A stretch of DNA of 64,000 nt, from contig NZ_HG964450.1 in the NCBI RefSeq assembly GCF_000612725.1, positions 276,327-340,326 on the forward strand, given 5' to 3'. Positions 51,012 to 59,831 of this stretch are shown piece by piece. The notes beneath the pieces were generated by a model that had not been told where the DNA came from, made no database searches, and worked only from the letters and a program-made list of their open reading frames with translations. A program made the translations under genes and the position numbers. Position 1 is the stretch's first letter; each line of letters opens with the position of its first letter. Source of the DNA: Mycolicibacterium austroafricanum. Lineage in GTDB: Bacteria; Actinomycetota; Actinomycetes; Mycobacteriales; Mycobacteriaceae.

Positions 51012-52547
51012 CTAGAGGAGTTGCGGGAGGCGGTCGGGGATACGGAACGACGCGCCCACCTGGACCGGTGCGCCCGGGCTCGTCACATACGGCACGGTAC
51101 GGAAGTCGGCACGCAACTCGTCGGGCGTGATGCGGGTGCGGACGTAGCCGCGGCGATTGCTGAAGTACCGGATGTGGGGGTTGTCCGGCAGAATCTCATC
51201 GACATCGGCGCGGGTGTCGGAACCGTCGCCGCCCGACGAGATCGATGTGGTGACCAATTCCGTTGCGACCCTGCGAGACAGCGGGTCACCGGCGCGCTCG
51301 TACACCTCGGCCGCCCAATGCGCGTGCACATCACCGGTCAGCAGCACTGCGTTGCGCACCGGGGAGTTCGCGATCCCCGTCGTGATCCGGTCCCGGTTGG
51401 CGACGTAGCCGTCCCACGCGTCGGGGTTGAATCCGCGGCCCGGTCCCGGTGTCAGGTCCAGCTGGCTGAAGAACACCTGCTGACCGAGCAGATCCCACCG
51501 CGCCCGCGACTGCTGAAACCCGTTGAGCAGCCACTGTTCCTGCGCCTGACCGGTCAGCGTGCGGAAGGGGTCCAGACGCGCCGGGCAGTCGCTGCGGTAC
51601 TGGTCGTCGCATGCCTGGTCGGACCGGTACTGGCGGGTGTCGAGCATGTGGAAGGTCGCGAGCGCACCCCACTCCACCCGCCGGAAGAGTCGCATCTCGC
51701 CGCCGCGGGGCATCGCCGACGAGCGCAGCGGCATGTTCTCGTAGTACGCCTGCAGCGCGGCGGCGCGCCGCGCTGAGTAGTCCGGTTGCGGCTCCTCGGG
51801 AACTTCGTCGGCCCAGTTGTTGTCCAGCTCATGGTCGTCCCACACCACCAGCCAGGGGGCGGCGGCGTGCGCAGCCTGGAGATCGGGGTCCGTCTTGTAC
51901 TGCGCATAGCGCTGACGGTAGTTCGCCAGTGTGACGGTCTCAGGGCCGACGTGCCGACGGACAGCATGTTCGCGCGCGGCGTACTCGTATTGGTAATCAC
52001 CCAGGTGCAGAACGAGATCCGGCTCCTCTTCGGCCAGCCGCCGGTACGCGGTGAACCAGCCCTGCTCGAAGTTCGAGCAGGACGCGAAGCACATCGTCAG
52101 CGACGACGCCGGCGCGTCGGTTGCCGGCGCGGTCCTGGTCCGGCCCGCGGGCGAGAGGTAACCCTCGGCCCGGAACCGGTAGAAGTACTCGCCGCCGGGC
52201 CGCAACCCGGCGACTTCGACGTGCACGCTGTGCGCCGACTCGGGCGTCGCGACGGAGCGGCCCCGCTGCTCGATCCGGGTGAAGGTCTCGTCACCGGCGA
52301 CCTCCCATTCCACATCCACGACGCGCGCCGGCATGCCGCCCAGTCCGTCATCGGCCAGCGGCCGGGGCGCCAACCGGGTCCAGATCACCACCCCGTCGGG
52401 GCTCGGCTCCCCCGAGGCCACCCCGAGGGTGAACGGATCGGCCGCGACGACGCCACGTCGAGGTTCGCCGGTGAACCCGAGCAGCGGGACGGCGGCGAGG
52501 CCGACCGCACCCTTGAGGGCGGCGCGGCGGCTGAGCTTCGGCGACAC
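51012..52547 (-). CDS. phoD: PhoD-type alkaline phosphatase/phosphodiesterase, Tat-exported
   Basis: A 511-residue secreted PhoD enzyme. The start MSPKLSRRAALKGAVGLAA is a Tat signal (SRRAALK), cleaved near residue 35. The N-terminal PhoD domain begins PFTLGVASGEPSPDGVVIWT. The catalytic domain has metal-binding LHLGDYQYEY, VWDDHELDNNWADE and LLTGDVHAHW. It hydrolyses phosphodiesters and monoesters outside the membrane. Start GTG at 52547. No Pho box was identified. It is read towards the glucarate operon and separated from it by a palindrome. Confidence 0.94.
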   Translation of the reverse strand: MSPKLSRRAALKGAVGLAAVPLLGFTGEPRRGVVAADPFTLGVASGEPSPDGVVIWTRLAPRPLADDGLGGMPARVVDVEWEVAGDETFTRIEQRGRSVATPESAHSVHVEVAGLRPGGEYFYRFRAEGYLSPAGRTRTAPATDAPASSLTMCFASCSNFEQGWFTAYRRLAEEEPDLVLHLGDYQYEYAAREHAVRRHVGPETVTLANYRQRYAQYKTDPDLQAAHAAAPWLVVWDDHELDNNWADEVPEEPQPDYSARRAAALQAYYENMPLRSSAMPRGGEMRLFRRVEWGALATFHMLDTRQYRSDQACDDQYRSDCPARLDPFRTLTGQAQEQWLLNGFQQSRARWDLLGQQVFFSQLDLTPGPGRGFNPDAWDGYVANRDRITTGIANSPVRNAVLLTGDVHAHWAAEVYERAGDPLSRRVATELVTTSISSGGDGSDTRADVDEILPDNPHIRYFSNRRGYVRTRITPDELRADFRTVPYVTSPGAPVQVGASFRIPDRLPQLL

Positions 52548-52721
52548 AGCGAAGTGTCGGAAAGCGATCTGTCGAGCCGGTGACGCGCGGGCGTCGGGCG
52601 TCCCGCCACAGTCATGCCGTCACGAGAACTCGCCGTGAACGCGAGTTGGCCGGGAATGCGAATCCCGGACGCGGCGGTCGTCAACGGGGCTAGCCTCGAC
52701 ATATTCGGAAAGGAGCATGTG

Positions 52722-52847
52722 ATGGGCAAAGACGACCACGAGATCTCCGAAAAGCTGAAGAACCAAGGCTGCCGGTGCCACTGCGGCACCTGTAGTGGCG
52801 ACGGGCACTGCCACAACGTCGCCGCCGGCTGCAACGTGCGGCGTTGA
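52722..52847 (+). CDS. 41-aa Cys-rich metallothionein-like protein
   Basis: ATG at 52722, with AAAGGAG six bases upstream, opens MGKDDHEISEKLKNQG followed by CRCHCGTCSGDGHCHNVAAG and C. That is six Cys (17, 19, 21, 24, 30, 37) and three His (20, 29, 31) within 21 residues. A charged helix precedes the metal-type cluster. It is not the known MymT sequence. Binding of copper or zinc is a reasonable guess. It converges with the hydroxyacid dehydrogenase, with one base between the genes. Confidence 0.75.
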   Translation: MGKDDHEISEKLKNQGCRCHCGTCSGDGHCHNVAAGCNVRR

Positions 52848-52848
52848 C

Positions 52849-53823
52849 CTAGTTCGCCGCCGCAGGCAACGGCACCGGCGTCACCAGTTCGCCCGTCGCC
52901 AGGAACTCGTCGAGATTGCGTAGCGTCAGCGCTTCCATGGCCGCGCGGGTCTGCACCGTGCCGCTGGCCACGTGCGGCAGCAGCACGACGGTGTCGAGCG
53001 CGAACAACTCCTCGGGCACCTGCGGCTCGTCGGCGAAGACGTCCAGACCGGCGCCGGCGAGCCGACGCTCCACCAGCGCCGAGACCAACGCGTCCTGGTC
53101 GACGACACTGCCGCGGGCGATGTTGATCAGATAGCCGTGCGGGCCGAGCGCGTCGAGCACCTCGCTGCTCACCAATCCGCGGGTGCCGTCACCACCCGCC
53201 GCGGCCACGACGAGCACGTCCACCGAGGCCGCCAGCTCCACCGGGGACGCCGCATACGTGTACGGCGAATCCGGCACCTCGTGCCGGTTGTGGTAACTGA
53301 TCGTGCATCCGAATGCTTTGAGCCGCAATGCGATTGCGGCGCCGATACGGCCCAGGCCGATGATGCCGACGTTCGTTTTGCTGACCTGGCGGGTCAACGG
53401 ATACATGCCGTCGACCGGCCAGCGGCCTGCCCGCACATAGCGGTCCGAGGCCGAGAACTGCCGCAACGTGTCGATCATCAGACCCACCGCGGTGTCCGCG
53501 ACGCAGTCAGTGAGCACGTCGGGTGTGTTGCTCACCCCGATGCCGCGGGCAGCCGCGGCGGCGACGTCGGTGGTGTCGTAGCCCACGCCGAAGTTGATCA
53601 CCGCCGCCAGATTGGGCAACGCGTCCATCAGCGCGGCGTCCACGCCGGTGCGCCCCGACGTCACGACCGCGATGATCTCCGCGCCGCGTTCGGCGAGGAA
53701 CGCGGCCCGTTCGGTGGGTTCGGTCGGCAGCCGCCGGGCCGCGTAATCGTCGGCGAGCCTGCGCGACAGGGACGGCATCAGCGGGCCCACCTGCAAGACG
53801 GAACGGTTCTCTTCGGTGCCCAT
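52849..53823 (-). CDS. D-isomer-specific 2-hydroxyacid dehydrogenase
   Basis: A 324-residue NAD(P)-dependent dehydrogenase. It has the Rossmann motif VGIIGLGRIGAAIA, then NIARGSVVDQDAL with the catalytic Arg nearby, the Glu in DVFADEPQVPEE and the His in LLPHVASGT. Family members reduce glyoxylate, hydroxypyruvate or other 2-keto acids. ATG at 53823 is chosen; GTG at 53835 would add four residues. It lies between the two halves of the aldarate region and faces away from the ABC importer, so a role in the same catabolism is plausible. Confidence 0.9.
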   Translation of the reverse strand: MGTEENRSVLQVGPLMPSLSRRLADDYAARRLPTEPTERAAFLAERGAEIIAVVTSGRTGVDAALMDALPNLAAVINFGVGYDTTDVAAAAARGIGVSNTPDVLTDCVADTAVGLMIDTLRQFSASDRYVRAGRWPVDGMYPLTRQVSKTNVGIIGLGRIGAAIALRLKAFGCTISYHNRHEVPDSPYTYAASPVELAASVDVLVVAAAGGDGTRGLVSSEVLDALGPHGYLINIARGSVVDQDALVSALVERRLAGAGLDVFADEPQVPEELFALDTVVLLPHVASGTVQTRAAMEALTLRNLDEFLATGELVTPVPLPAAAN

Positions 53824-54015
53824 GGTGCGTCCCACGGTACGACGAGCTGCAGATACCGGTCCACGTCCAAATTGGAATGGACTTATACCGAAGGCGCATA
53901 ACTAGACCGGAGCCGAGAGCGCGTGCGCATCAACCCGCATGACGCCACCTTGTCTACGCAGGTCAAGCACCATTTATGAGCAACTCGGGCAGTGGCACGG
54001 ACGTCGCAAAGTCGC

Positions 54016-54068
54016 CCCAAACCGCGATTTGGGCCGGGTTGACGCTGTTTTGGAGACGCTCTTACGGT
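54016..54068 (+). promoter_or_regulatory. Candidate promoter and operator of the ABC importer operon
   Basis: TTGACG (54039-54044), 18-base spacer, TACGGT (54063-54068). Just upstream is CCCAAACCGCGATTTGGG (54016-54033), with perfect 6-base arms. The 309-base divergent gap also serves the hydroxyacid dehydrogenase. Confidence 0.4.
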
Positions 54069-54132
54069 GTGGTTGCCATCACAGAGTTCATCTACATACG
54101 TGGACGTCACCATCCCCGGCCCGGGAGGATCC

Positions 54133-55707
54133 ATGAACCCCAGCACCGCGTTGAAGCCTCGACGGTTGGTCGCCGGCCTCGCCCTCGCGACCGTCACCGT
54201 CACGGCAGGCGGCTGCACCGTCGCCAATTCCGGGGGCGGCGGCTACGACCCCGACACGCTGCGCATCGTGCTCCAACAGGAGCCCCCGACTCTGGAACCG
54301 TGCGAGAGCTCGCTGACGTCGACCGGCATCGTGGTCCGCTCCAACATCACCGAACCGCTGCTCGAACGCGACGCCGACACCGGCGAGCTGCAGCCCCTGC
54401 TGTCCACCGGGTGGGAACAGACCTCCCCCAACGAATGGACCTTCACCCTTCGTGACGGCGTGACCTTCTCCGACGGGGCGCCGTTCACCTCCGAGGACGC
54501 CGCGTTCTCGATCGATCGCGCGGTCAACTCCGACCTGCAGTGCAACGTCGACGGCTACGTCTTCGGCGACGAGAAGCTGGGCCTGCAGACTCCGAACCCC
54601 AGCACGGTGGTCGTCAGCACCACGGAGCCCGATCCGATTCTGCCGCTGCGTATCTCGTTCGTCGAGATGGTGCCGCGCACGACCAGCACCACCGAGAAGG
54701 TCCGCGAACCCATCGGGACAGGCCCGTACGCGATCGAACGCTGGGACTACGGCCAGAAGCTCGTCCTGGCCCGCAACGCCACCTACTGGGGTCAGGCACC
54801 GTCTTTCGCCAAGGCCGAATACCAATGGCGCAGTGAGGGAAGCGTGCGCGCTGCGATGATCACCAACGACGAGGCCGACATCGCCACCGGCTTGGGCCCT
54901 GAAGACGGAGCGGGCGATCTGGGGGTCCCGTTCCAGAACAACGAGACGACCGCGCTGCGCATGCAGGCCACCGAACCGCCGCTCGACGACATCCGAGTGC
55001 GGCAGGCGATCAACTACGCGGTCAACCGCACCGGCATCGTCAAAGCGCTGTTCCGTGATCTCGGCCAGCCCGCCGCCCAGTTGATCCCCTCGGGCGTCGT
55101 CGGCTACAACGCCGAGCTGCAGTTGTGGCCGCACGACCTCGACAGGGCCCGAGCCCTGATCGAGGAGGCCAGTGCCGACGGCGTCCCGGTCGACCGCGAG
55201 ATCCGGCTGATCGGACGTACCGCGCAGTTCCCGAAGATCACCGAGACCATCGAGGTGCTGCAGAGCGAGTTCACCGAGATCGGCCTCAACGTCAAGATCG
55301 AGATGATGGACACCGCCGCCCAGTTGGAGTACCAGCTGCGGCCGTTCCCGCCCGACACCGGGCCGTACCTGCTGATGATCATGCACGGCAACCAGGCCGG
55401 CGACGCCGCATTCACCCTCGACCAGTACATGCTGTCCGACGGTCCGCAGGCGGCCTACGGCACACCGGAATTCGACGCCAGGATTCGCACCGCCGAGGCG
55501 CTGACCGGCCAGGCCCGCCAGGACGCGTTCGCCGCCCTGTTCGCCGAGGAACCGCAGGAGATCGTCCAGATGGCCTACATCGCGCACATGAAGGGGATTC
55601 TCGGCAAGTCCAAGCGCATCGACTACACCCCCAACCCGGCTACCGGCGATGAAATGTTGCTGGCTGCAATGACTCCCGCGGGTAACGACCGCACCGATCA
55701 GTCCTGA
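54133..55707 (+). CDS. Oligopeptide-type ABC importer, solute-binding lipoprotein
   Basis: A 524-residue family-5 solute-binding protein. The signal peptide ends in a lipobox with VTAGGC (C28 lipidated). The mature part has LRIVLQQEPPTLEPCESS, GWEQTSPNEWTFTLRDGVTF and PIGTGPYAIERWDYGQKLVL, all typical. It binds its ligand outside the membrane and feeds the two permeases that follow. GGGAGGAT lies before ATG 54133; a longer start at 54067 has no ribosome site. Family-5 proteins take peptides but also sugars and opines, so placement in a glucarate region leaves the ligand open. Confidence 0.93.
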   Translation: MNPSTALKPRRLVAGLALATVTVTAGGCTVANSGGGGYDPDTLRIVLQQEPPTLEPCESSLTSTGIVVRSNITEPLLERDADTGELQPLLSTGWEQTSPNEWTFTLRDGVTFSDGAPFTSEDAAFSIDRAVNSDLQCNVDGYVFGDEKLGLQTPNPSTVVVSTTEPDPILPLRISFVEMVPRTTSTTEKVREPIGTGPYAIERWDYGQKLVLARNATYWGQAPSFAKAEYQWRSEGSVRAAMITNDEADIATGLGPEDGAGDLGVPFQNNETTALRMQATEPPLDDIRVRQAINYAVNRTGIVKALFRDLGQPAAQLIPSGVVGYNAELQLWPHDLDRARALIEEASADGVPVDREIRLIGRTAQFPKITETIEVLQSEFTEIGLNVKIEMMDTAAQLEYQLRPFPPDTGPYLLMIMHGNQAGDAAFTLDQYMLSDGPQAAYGTPEFDARIRTAEALTGQARQDAFAALFAEEPQEIVQMAYIAHMKGILGKSKRIDYTPNPATGDEMLLAAMTPAGNDRTDQS

Positions 55708-55735
55708 CTCCGACGTTCAAGAAGGGCCCGCCCTG

Positions 55736-56665
55736 ATGTTCTCCTTCGTCCGGCGCCGGATGTACACCAGCGCACTGCCGTTGATCATCGTTCTGCTCGG
55801 CGTGTTCCTGCTCGCCCGGCTCACCGGTGACCCCACCAACCTGTACCTGCCCGAGTCGGCGACCGAGGAGCAGCGCGCAGAGTTCGCGGCCGCCAACGGG
55901 TTCAACGATCCGCTGATCACCCAGTTGCTCGACTACTTCAAAGGGGTGATCCACCTCGACTTCGGCGCTTCGCTGCGTACCGGCGAGTCCGCGGCTGAGA
56001 TGGCGCTGCGCGCCTTTCCCGCCACCCTGCAGCTGGCGTTGACGACCATGCTTTTGGCGATCGTCGGCGCCATCGTGATCGGCTGTTGGGCCGCCTACCG
56101 ACCCAACTCGCTGGCCGACCGGTTCTCCAGCCTGCTGTCCATGACGGCCGCGTCCATCCCCGACTTCTGGTTCGCCATCACCGGCGTGTGGCTGTTCGCG
56201 GTGCTGCTCGGCTGGCTGCCCACCTCCGGCACCGACGCGGGCATGCTGTCCTGGATCCTGCCGATCGCCACCCTGATGATCCGGCCTCTCGGCGTTCTCA
56301 CCCAAGTGGTCCGCGGTGCAATGGTTTCCGCGCTGTCGGCGCCGTACGTGCGGTTGGCACGCAGCAAGGGTGCCGGTGACTTCAGGATCGTCACCCACCA
56401 CGCGCTGCGCAACGCCGCAGCCCCCGCACTGACCGTCGCCGGCGACCTCGCGGTCGGCCTCATCAACGGTGCGGTCGTGGTCGAGGCCATCTTCGGATGG
56501 CCCGGCATCGGCAAGCTGATGATCGACGCGATCCTGCAACGCGACTTCGCGGTGCTGCAGGCCGCCGTTCTGCTCACCGCGGTCAGCATCTTCCTGCTCA
56601 ACATCTTCATCGACGCCTGCTACGCGCTGCTCGACGCACGCGTGCGGGAACCGGCAAAGGTCTGA
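55736..56665 (+). CDS. ABC importer permease (DppB type)
   Basis: A 309-residue inner-membrane permease with about six helices. It starts MFSFVRRRMYTSALPLIIVLL and holds the long outer loop DPTNLYLPESATEEQRAEF and the cytoplasmic coupling block YVRLARSKGAGDFRIVTHHALRNA, which contacts the ATPases. First permease of the pair, 28 bases after the binding protein. Confidence 0.95.
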   Translation: MFSFVRRRMYTSALPLIIVLLGVFLLARLTGDPTNLYLPESATEEQRAEFAAANGFNDPLITQLLDYFKGVIHLDFGASLRTGESAAEMALRAFPATLQLALTTMLLAIVGAIVIGCWAAYRPNSLADRFSSLLSMTAASIPDFWFAITGVWLFAVLLGWLPTSGTDAGMLSWILPIATLMIRPLGVLTQVVRGAMVSALSAPYVRLARSKGAGDFRIVTHHALRNAAAPALTVAGDLAVGLINGAVVVEAIFGWPGIGKLMIDAILQRDFAVLQAAVLLTAVSIFLLNIFIDACYALLDARVREPAKV

Positions 56666-56703
56666 ACCCCCGTCGCTTCGCTCGCCCCAGGAGGCCCAAC
56701 AAC

Positions 56704-57693
56704 ATGACTCAGATCGACCTGGTCCCGGTCAAGCCGACCACCGCGATCATCGGCGAGGACGACACCGCAACCTCGCGCAAGCGAGGCGGATCGCTGTGGT
56801 TCCGGCTGCTGGTCAACGACCGCGTCGCCGCCGCCGCCGCCTGCGTGCTGGGGTTGGTGTTCCTCACCGCGATCCTCGGCCCGATGCTCGTGGGTGAGCT
56901 GGCCACCGAGATCGACCTGGACAACTCGAATCAGCCGCCGTTCACGCTGTCGCACGGCTGGGCCAACGTCCTCGGCACCGACCCGTTGGGACGCAGCATG
57001 CTGGCCCGGCTGATCGTCGCGTGCCGGACCACGCTGTCGGTCGCGATCCCCGCGGTCGTCATCTCGGCGGTGGTCGGGTCGGCGATCGGCATGTGGGCCG
57101 GCTACTACCGGGGCTGGCGGGAGACATTGGCGATGCGGGTCGCCGACGTCATCATGAGCTTCCCGTCACTGCTGCTCGCTGTCGTGGTGCTCTACGTGTT
57201 CTCCCCCAGTGCCGCCAACATCGTGCTGGTCCTCGCGATCACCCGTATCCCCGTCTACCTGCGCACCGCCCGCGCCGAATCGGCCGAGCTGCAGAGCCGG
57301 GTGTTCGTCGATGCGGCCCGCACCTTCGGGGCGAGCGCCAACTCCATCATCTGGCGCCACGTACTGCCGATCGTGTTGCCCACCCTGCTCACCGTCGCGA
57401 CGCTGGATTTCTGCTACGTCATGCTCGCGGAGAGCTCGCTGAGCTTCCTCGGCATCGGGATCCAGCCGCCCGACGTCAGCTGGGGCCTGATGGTCTCCCA
57501 GGGCCGCACCTACCTGCACAGCGCCTGGTGGCTGTCGTTCTTCCCCGGCCTGGCCATCGTGATCACCACCGTGTCGGCGACGATTCTGGCCGCCTGGGCC
57601 CGCATCGCCACCGACCCCGGGCAGCGGTGGCGCCTGACCGTCCCGCAGAAGCGCCTGAGCAAGTTCACCAAGACCGGAAAGCGCCTCCCTTGA
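56704..57693 (+). CDS. ABC importer permease (DppC type)
   Basis: A 329-residue permease of the DppC/OppC family. It has the N-terminal cytoplasmic tail then LLVNDRVAAAAACVLGLVF, the family-typical LGTDPLGRSMLARLI, MRVADVIMSFPSLLLAVVV and the coupling block VDAARTFGASANSIIWRHV. AGGAGG precedes ATG 56704; an upstream in-frame start at 56497 lies within dppB and is rejected. Confidence 0.95.
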   Translation: MTQIDLVPVKPTTAIIGEDDTATSRKRGGSLWFRLLVNDRVAAAAACVLGLVFLTAILGPMLVGELATEIDLDNSNQPPFTLSHGWANVLGTDPLGRSMLARLIVACRTTLSVAIPAVVISAVVGSAIGMWAGYYRGWRETLAMRVADVIMSFPSLLLAVVVLYVFSPSAANIVLVLAITRIPVYLRTARAESAELQSRVFVDAARTFGASANSIIWRHVLPIVLPTLLTVATLDFCYVMLAESSLSFLGIGIQPPDVSWGLMVSQGRTYLHSAWWLSFFPGLAIVITTVSATILAAWARIATDPGQRWRLTVPQKRLSKFTKTGKRLP

Positions 57694-57704
57694 AAGGCTC
57701 CAGC

Positions 57705-58772
57705 ATGACCGCATTTGTCGGACACGACGCGCATCCCGCCGACGTGGACACGCACAACGCCGGCCCGGTGCTCGACGTCGACGGCCTGACCGTGGAGGTA
57801 CGCACCATCGGCGGAACCCTGCGCGCCGTCACCGGCGTCTCGTTCCAGGCCCGTCGCGGTGAAACCCTGGCCCTGCTGGGTGAATCCGGCTGCGGCAAAT
57901 CGATGACCGCCACCGCACTGGTCGGTCTGCTGGACCCGGTCGCCGACATCGTCGGCGGCACGGCGCTGCTGGCCGGCCGGCAGGACCGAGTGGACCTGCT
58001 CAACGTGGACCGCAGGAAGCGACGCGAGATGGCGGGCACCGAGCTGGCGATCGTGTTCCAGGACGCGCTCACCGCGCTCAACCCGCTCTACACCGTGGGA
58101 ACCCAACTGGCCGAACCATTCCGGATCCACCAGGGTCTGAGCGCCAGGGAGGCCAAGCGCAAGGCTGTCGACCTGATGGCCCGGGTCGGCATCCCGCAAC
58201 CGGAAAGCCGGCTGAACTCCTACCCGCACCAGTTCTCCGGCGGGATGCGACAGCGCCTGCTGATCGCGATGGCCGTGGCGCTGAATCCGAGCGTGCTGAT
58301 CGCCGACGAGCCCACCACCGCGCTCGACGTCACCGTGCAGGCCCAGATCATGGCGCTGCTGCGCGATCTGCGCACGGAATACCGCATGGCCGTCGTGCTG
58401 ATCACCCACGACCTCGCGCTGGTTGCCGAGGAGGCCGACCGGGTCGCGATCATGTACGCCGGACACATTGTCGAAACCGGCACTGTTGCCGAGGTTTTCG
58501 CCCACCCCAAGCATCCCTACACCCAAGGCTTGCTGAGTTCGGTGCCCGTCAACGCCCGCCGCGGTGATGCGCTCACGTCGATCGGTGGCTCCCCGCCGGA
58601 TCTGCACTCGATCCCGCAAGGCTGCGTGTATCAGGCGCGGTGCCCACTCGCGGCCGAAGTGTGCCGCACCACCAGGCCCGCGCTGGCCCCGGTGGGTGGC
58701 GATCGCAAGGCCGCGTGCCACTTCCCGGAAGAGGTGTCCCCCCGCATGCGAGGAGAGAGAACAGATGTCTGA
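57705..58772 (+). CDS. ABC importer ATPase (DppD type)
   Basis: A 355-residue ATP-binding protein. Walker A is GESGCGKS, the signature is FSGGMRQR, Walker B is LIADEPTTALD and the switch His is in THDLALVAE. The C-terminal oligopeptide-transporter extension carries Cys-rich GCVYQARCPLAAEVC, which in relatives holds an iron-sulfur cluster. It starts 11 bases after the permease and overlaps the second ATPase by eight bases. Confidence 0.95.
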   Translation: MTAFVGHDAHPADVDTHNAGPVLDVDGLTVEVRTIGGTLRAVTGVSFQARRGETLALLGESGCGKSMTATALVGLLDPVADIVGGTALLAGRQDRVDLLNVDRRKRREMAGTELAIVFQDALTALNPLYTVGTQLAEPFRIHQGLSAREAKRKAVDLMARVGIPQPESRLNSYPHQFSGGMRQRLLIAMAVALNPSVLIADEPTTALDVTVQAQIMALLRDLRTEYRMAVVLITHDLALVAEEADRVAIMYAGHIVETGTVAEVFAHPKHPYTQGLLSSVPVNARRGDALTSIGGSPPDLHSIPQGCVYQARCPLAAEVCRTTRPALAPVGGDRKAACHFPEEVSPRMRGERTDV

Positions 58773-59769
58773 GAACCTTCTCGAGGTCCGCGATGTGCGC
58801 AAATCGTTCCGCGTCCCGCACGCCGGCAAGAACAAGCTGTGCGCGCTCGACGGCATCACCCTCGACCTCAAGCGCGGTGAGACGCTCGGCCTGGTCGGCG
58901 AGTCCGGCTGCGGAAAGTCCACCCTGGCACGCACTTTGATGATGCTGGAACGTCCCGACGAGGGCACGGTCCGGTTCGACGGCGTCGACCCGTTCAGCCT
59001 CAAAGGTGCGGACCTGCTGAAGTTCCGCCGCCGTGTGCAGATGGTGTTCCAGGATCCCTACGCCTCGCTGAACTCCCGGATGTCAGCGGCCGAGATCATC
59101 GCCGAGCCGTGGCGCAGCCACAAGGGCATCGTCCAGAACCGTCATGACCGCGACATGCGGGTGCGCGGGCTGCTGGATCTGGTGGGGCTGGGCGCCAAGG
59201 CTGCCGGCAAGTACCCGCAGGAGTTCTCCGGCGGGCAACGCCAGCGCATCGGCATCGCCCGCGCGCTTGCGCTGAACCCTGACGTGATCGTCTGCGACGA
59301 GCCGGTGTCCGCGCTGGACCTGTCGGTACAGGCACAGGTGCTCAACCTGCTCAACGACCTGCAGGAGCAGCTGCAGATCTCCTACATCTTCATCTCCCAC
59401 GACCTGTCCGTGGTGCGCCACGTCGCCGACCGCGTCGCGGTGATGTACCTGGGCCGGATCATCGAGAACGGACCCACAGAGCGCGTTTTCGAGCGGTCCA
59501 GCCACCCCTACACCGCCGCGCTGATGTCGGCGGCCCCCACGCTGGACGGCGCGCAACGCGCACAGCGCATCCTGCTCAAGGGCGAGGTGCCCTCACCGAT
59601 CGATCCACCGTCGGGATGCCGGTTCCGGACCCGGTGCTGGAAGGCCACCGACGTGTGCGCGACCACCACACCTGCGGCCGCCGTGGACCCGGAATTGGCC
59701 GACCACACCGCGCTGTGCCACCACCCACTGCTGCTGGAAGGGAGTGGTCGTGAAACCGTACCGGCATGA
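58765..59769 (+). CDS. ABC importer ATPase (DppF type)
   Basis: A 334-residue ATP-binding protein. Walker A is GESGCGKST, the signature FSGGQRQRIG, Walker B VIVCDEPVSALD and the switch SHDLSVVRHV. The C-terminal Cys motif GCRFRTRCWKATDVC is present. AGGAGAGAG lies before ATG 58765. With DppD it forms the heterodimer that drives the importer. The stop is inside the first unit of a 33-bp repeat leading to the TauE gene. Confidence 0.95.
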   Translation: MSENLLEVRDVRKSFRVPHAGKNKLCALDGITLDLKRGETLGLVGESGCGKSTLARTLMMLERPDEGTVRFDGVDPFSLKGADLLKFRRRVQMVFQDPYASLNSRMSAAEIIAEPWRSHKGIVQNRHDRDMRVRGLLDLVGLGAKAAGKYPQEFSGGQRQRIGIARALALNPDVIVCDEPVSALDLSVQAQVLNLLNDLQEQLQISYIFISHDLSVVRHVADRVAVMYLGRIIENGPTERVFERSSHPYTAALMSAAPTLDGAQRAQRILLKGEVPSPIDPPSGCRFRTRCWKATDVCATTTPAAAVDPELADHTALCHHPLLLEGSGRETVPA

Positions 59770-59829
59770 GCATCAGCGAGTAGCGGAACGGATCGCGCAT
59801 GAGGACCAGCGAGTAGCGGAGCGGATCGC
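59764..59829 (+). repeat. Two 33-bp direct repeats, each with a five-codon start-stop frame, before tauE
   Basis: Copy 1 59764-59796 and copy 2 59797-59829 differ at a few bases; a third partial copy begins at 59830 and supplies the tauE ATG. Each full copy reads ATG, four codons, GAG-TAG region (MSISE-stop, MRTSE-stop). The shared core is AGCGAGTAGCGGA then GCGGATCGCGCATGA. Confidence 0.85.
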
Positions 59830-59831
59830 GC

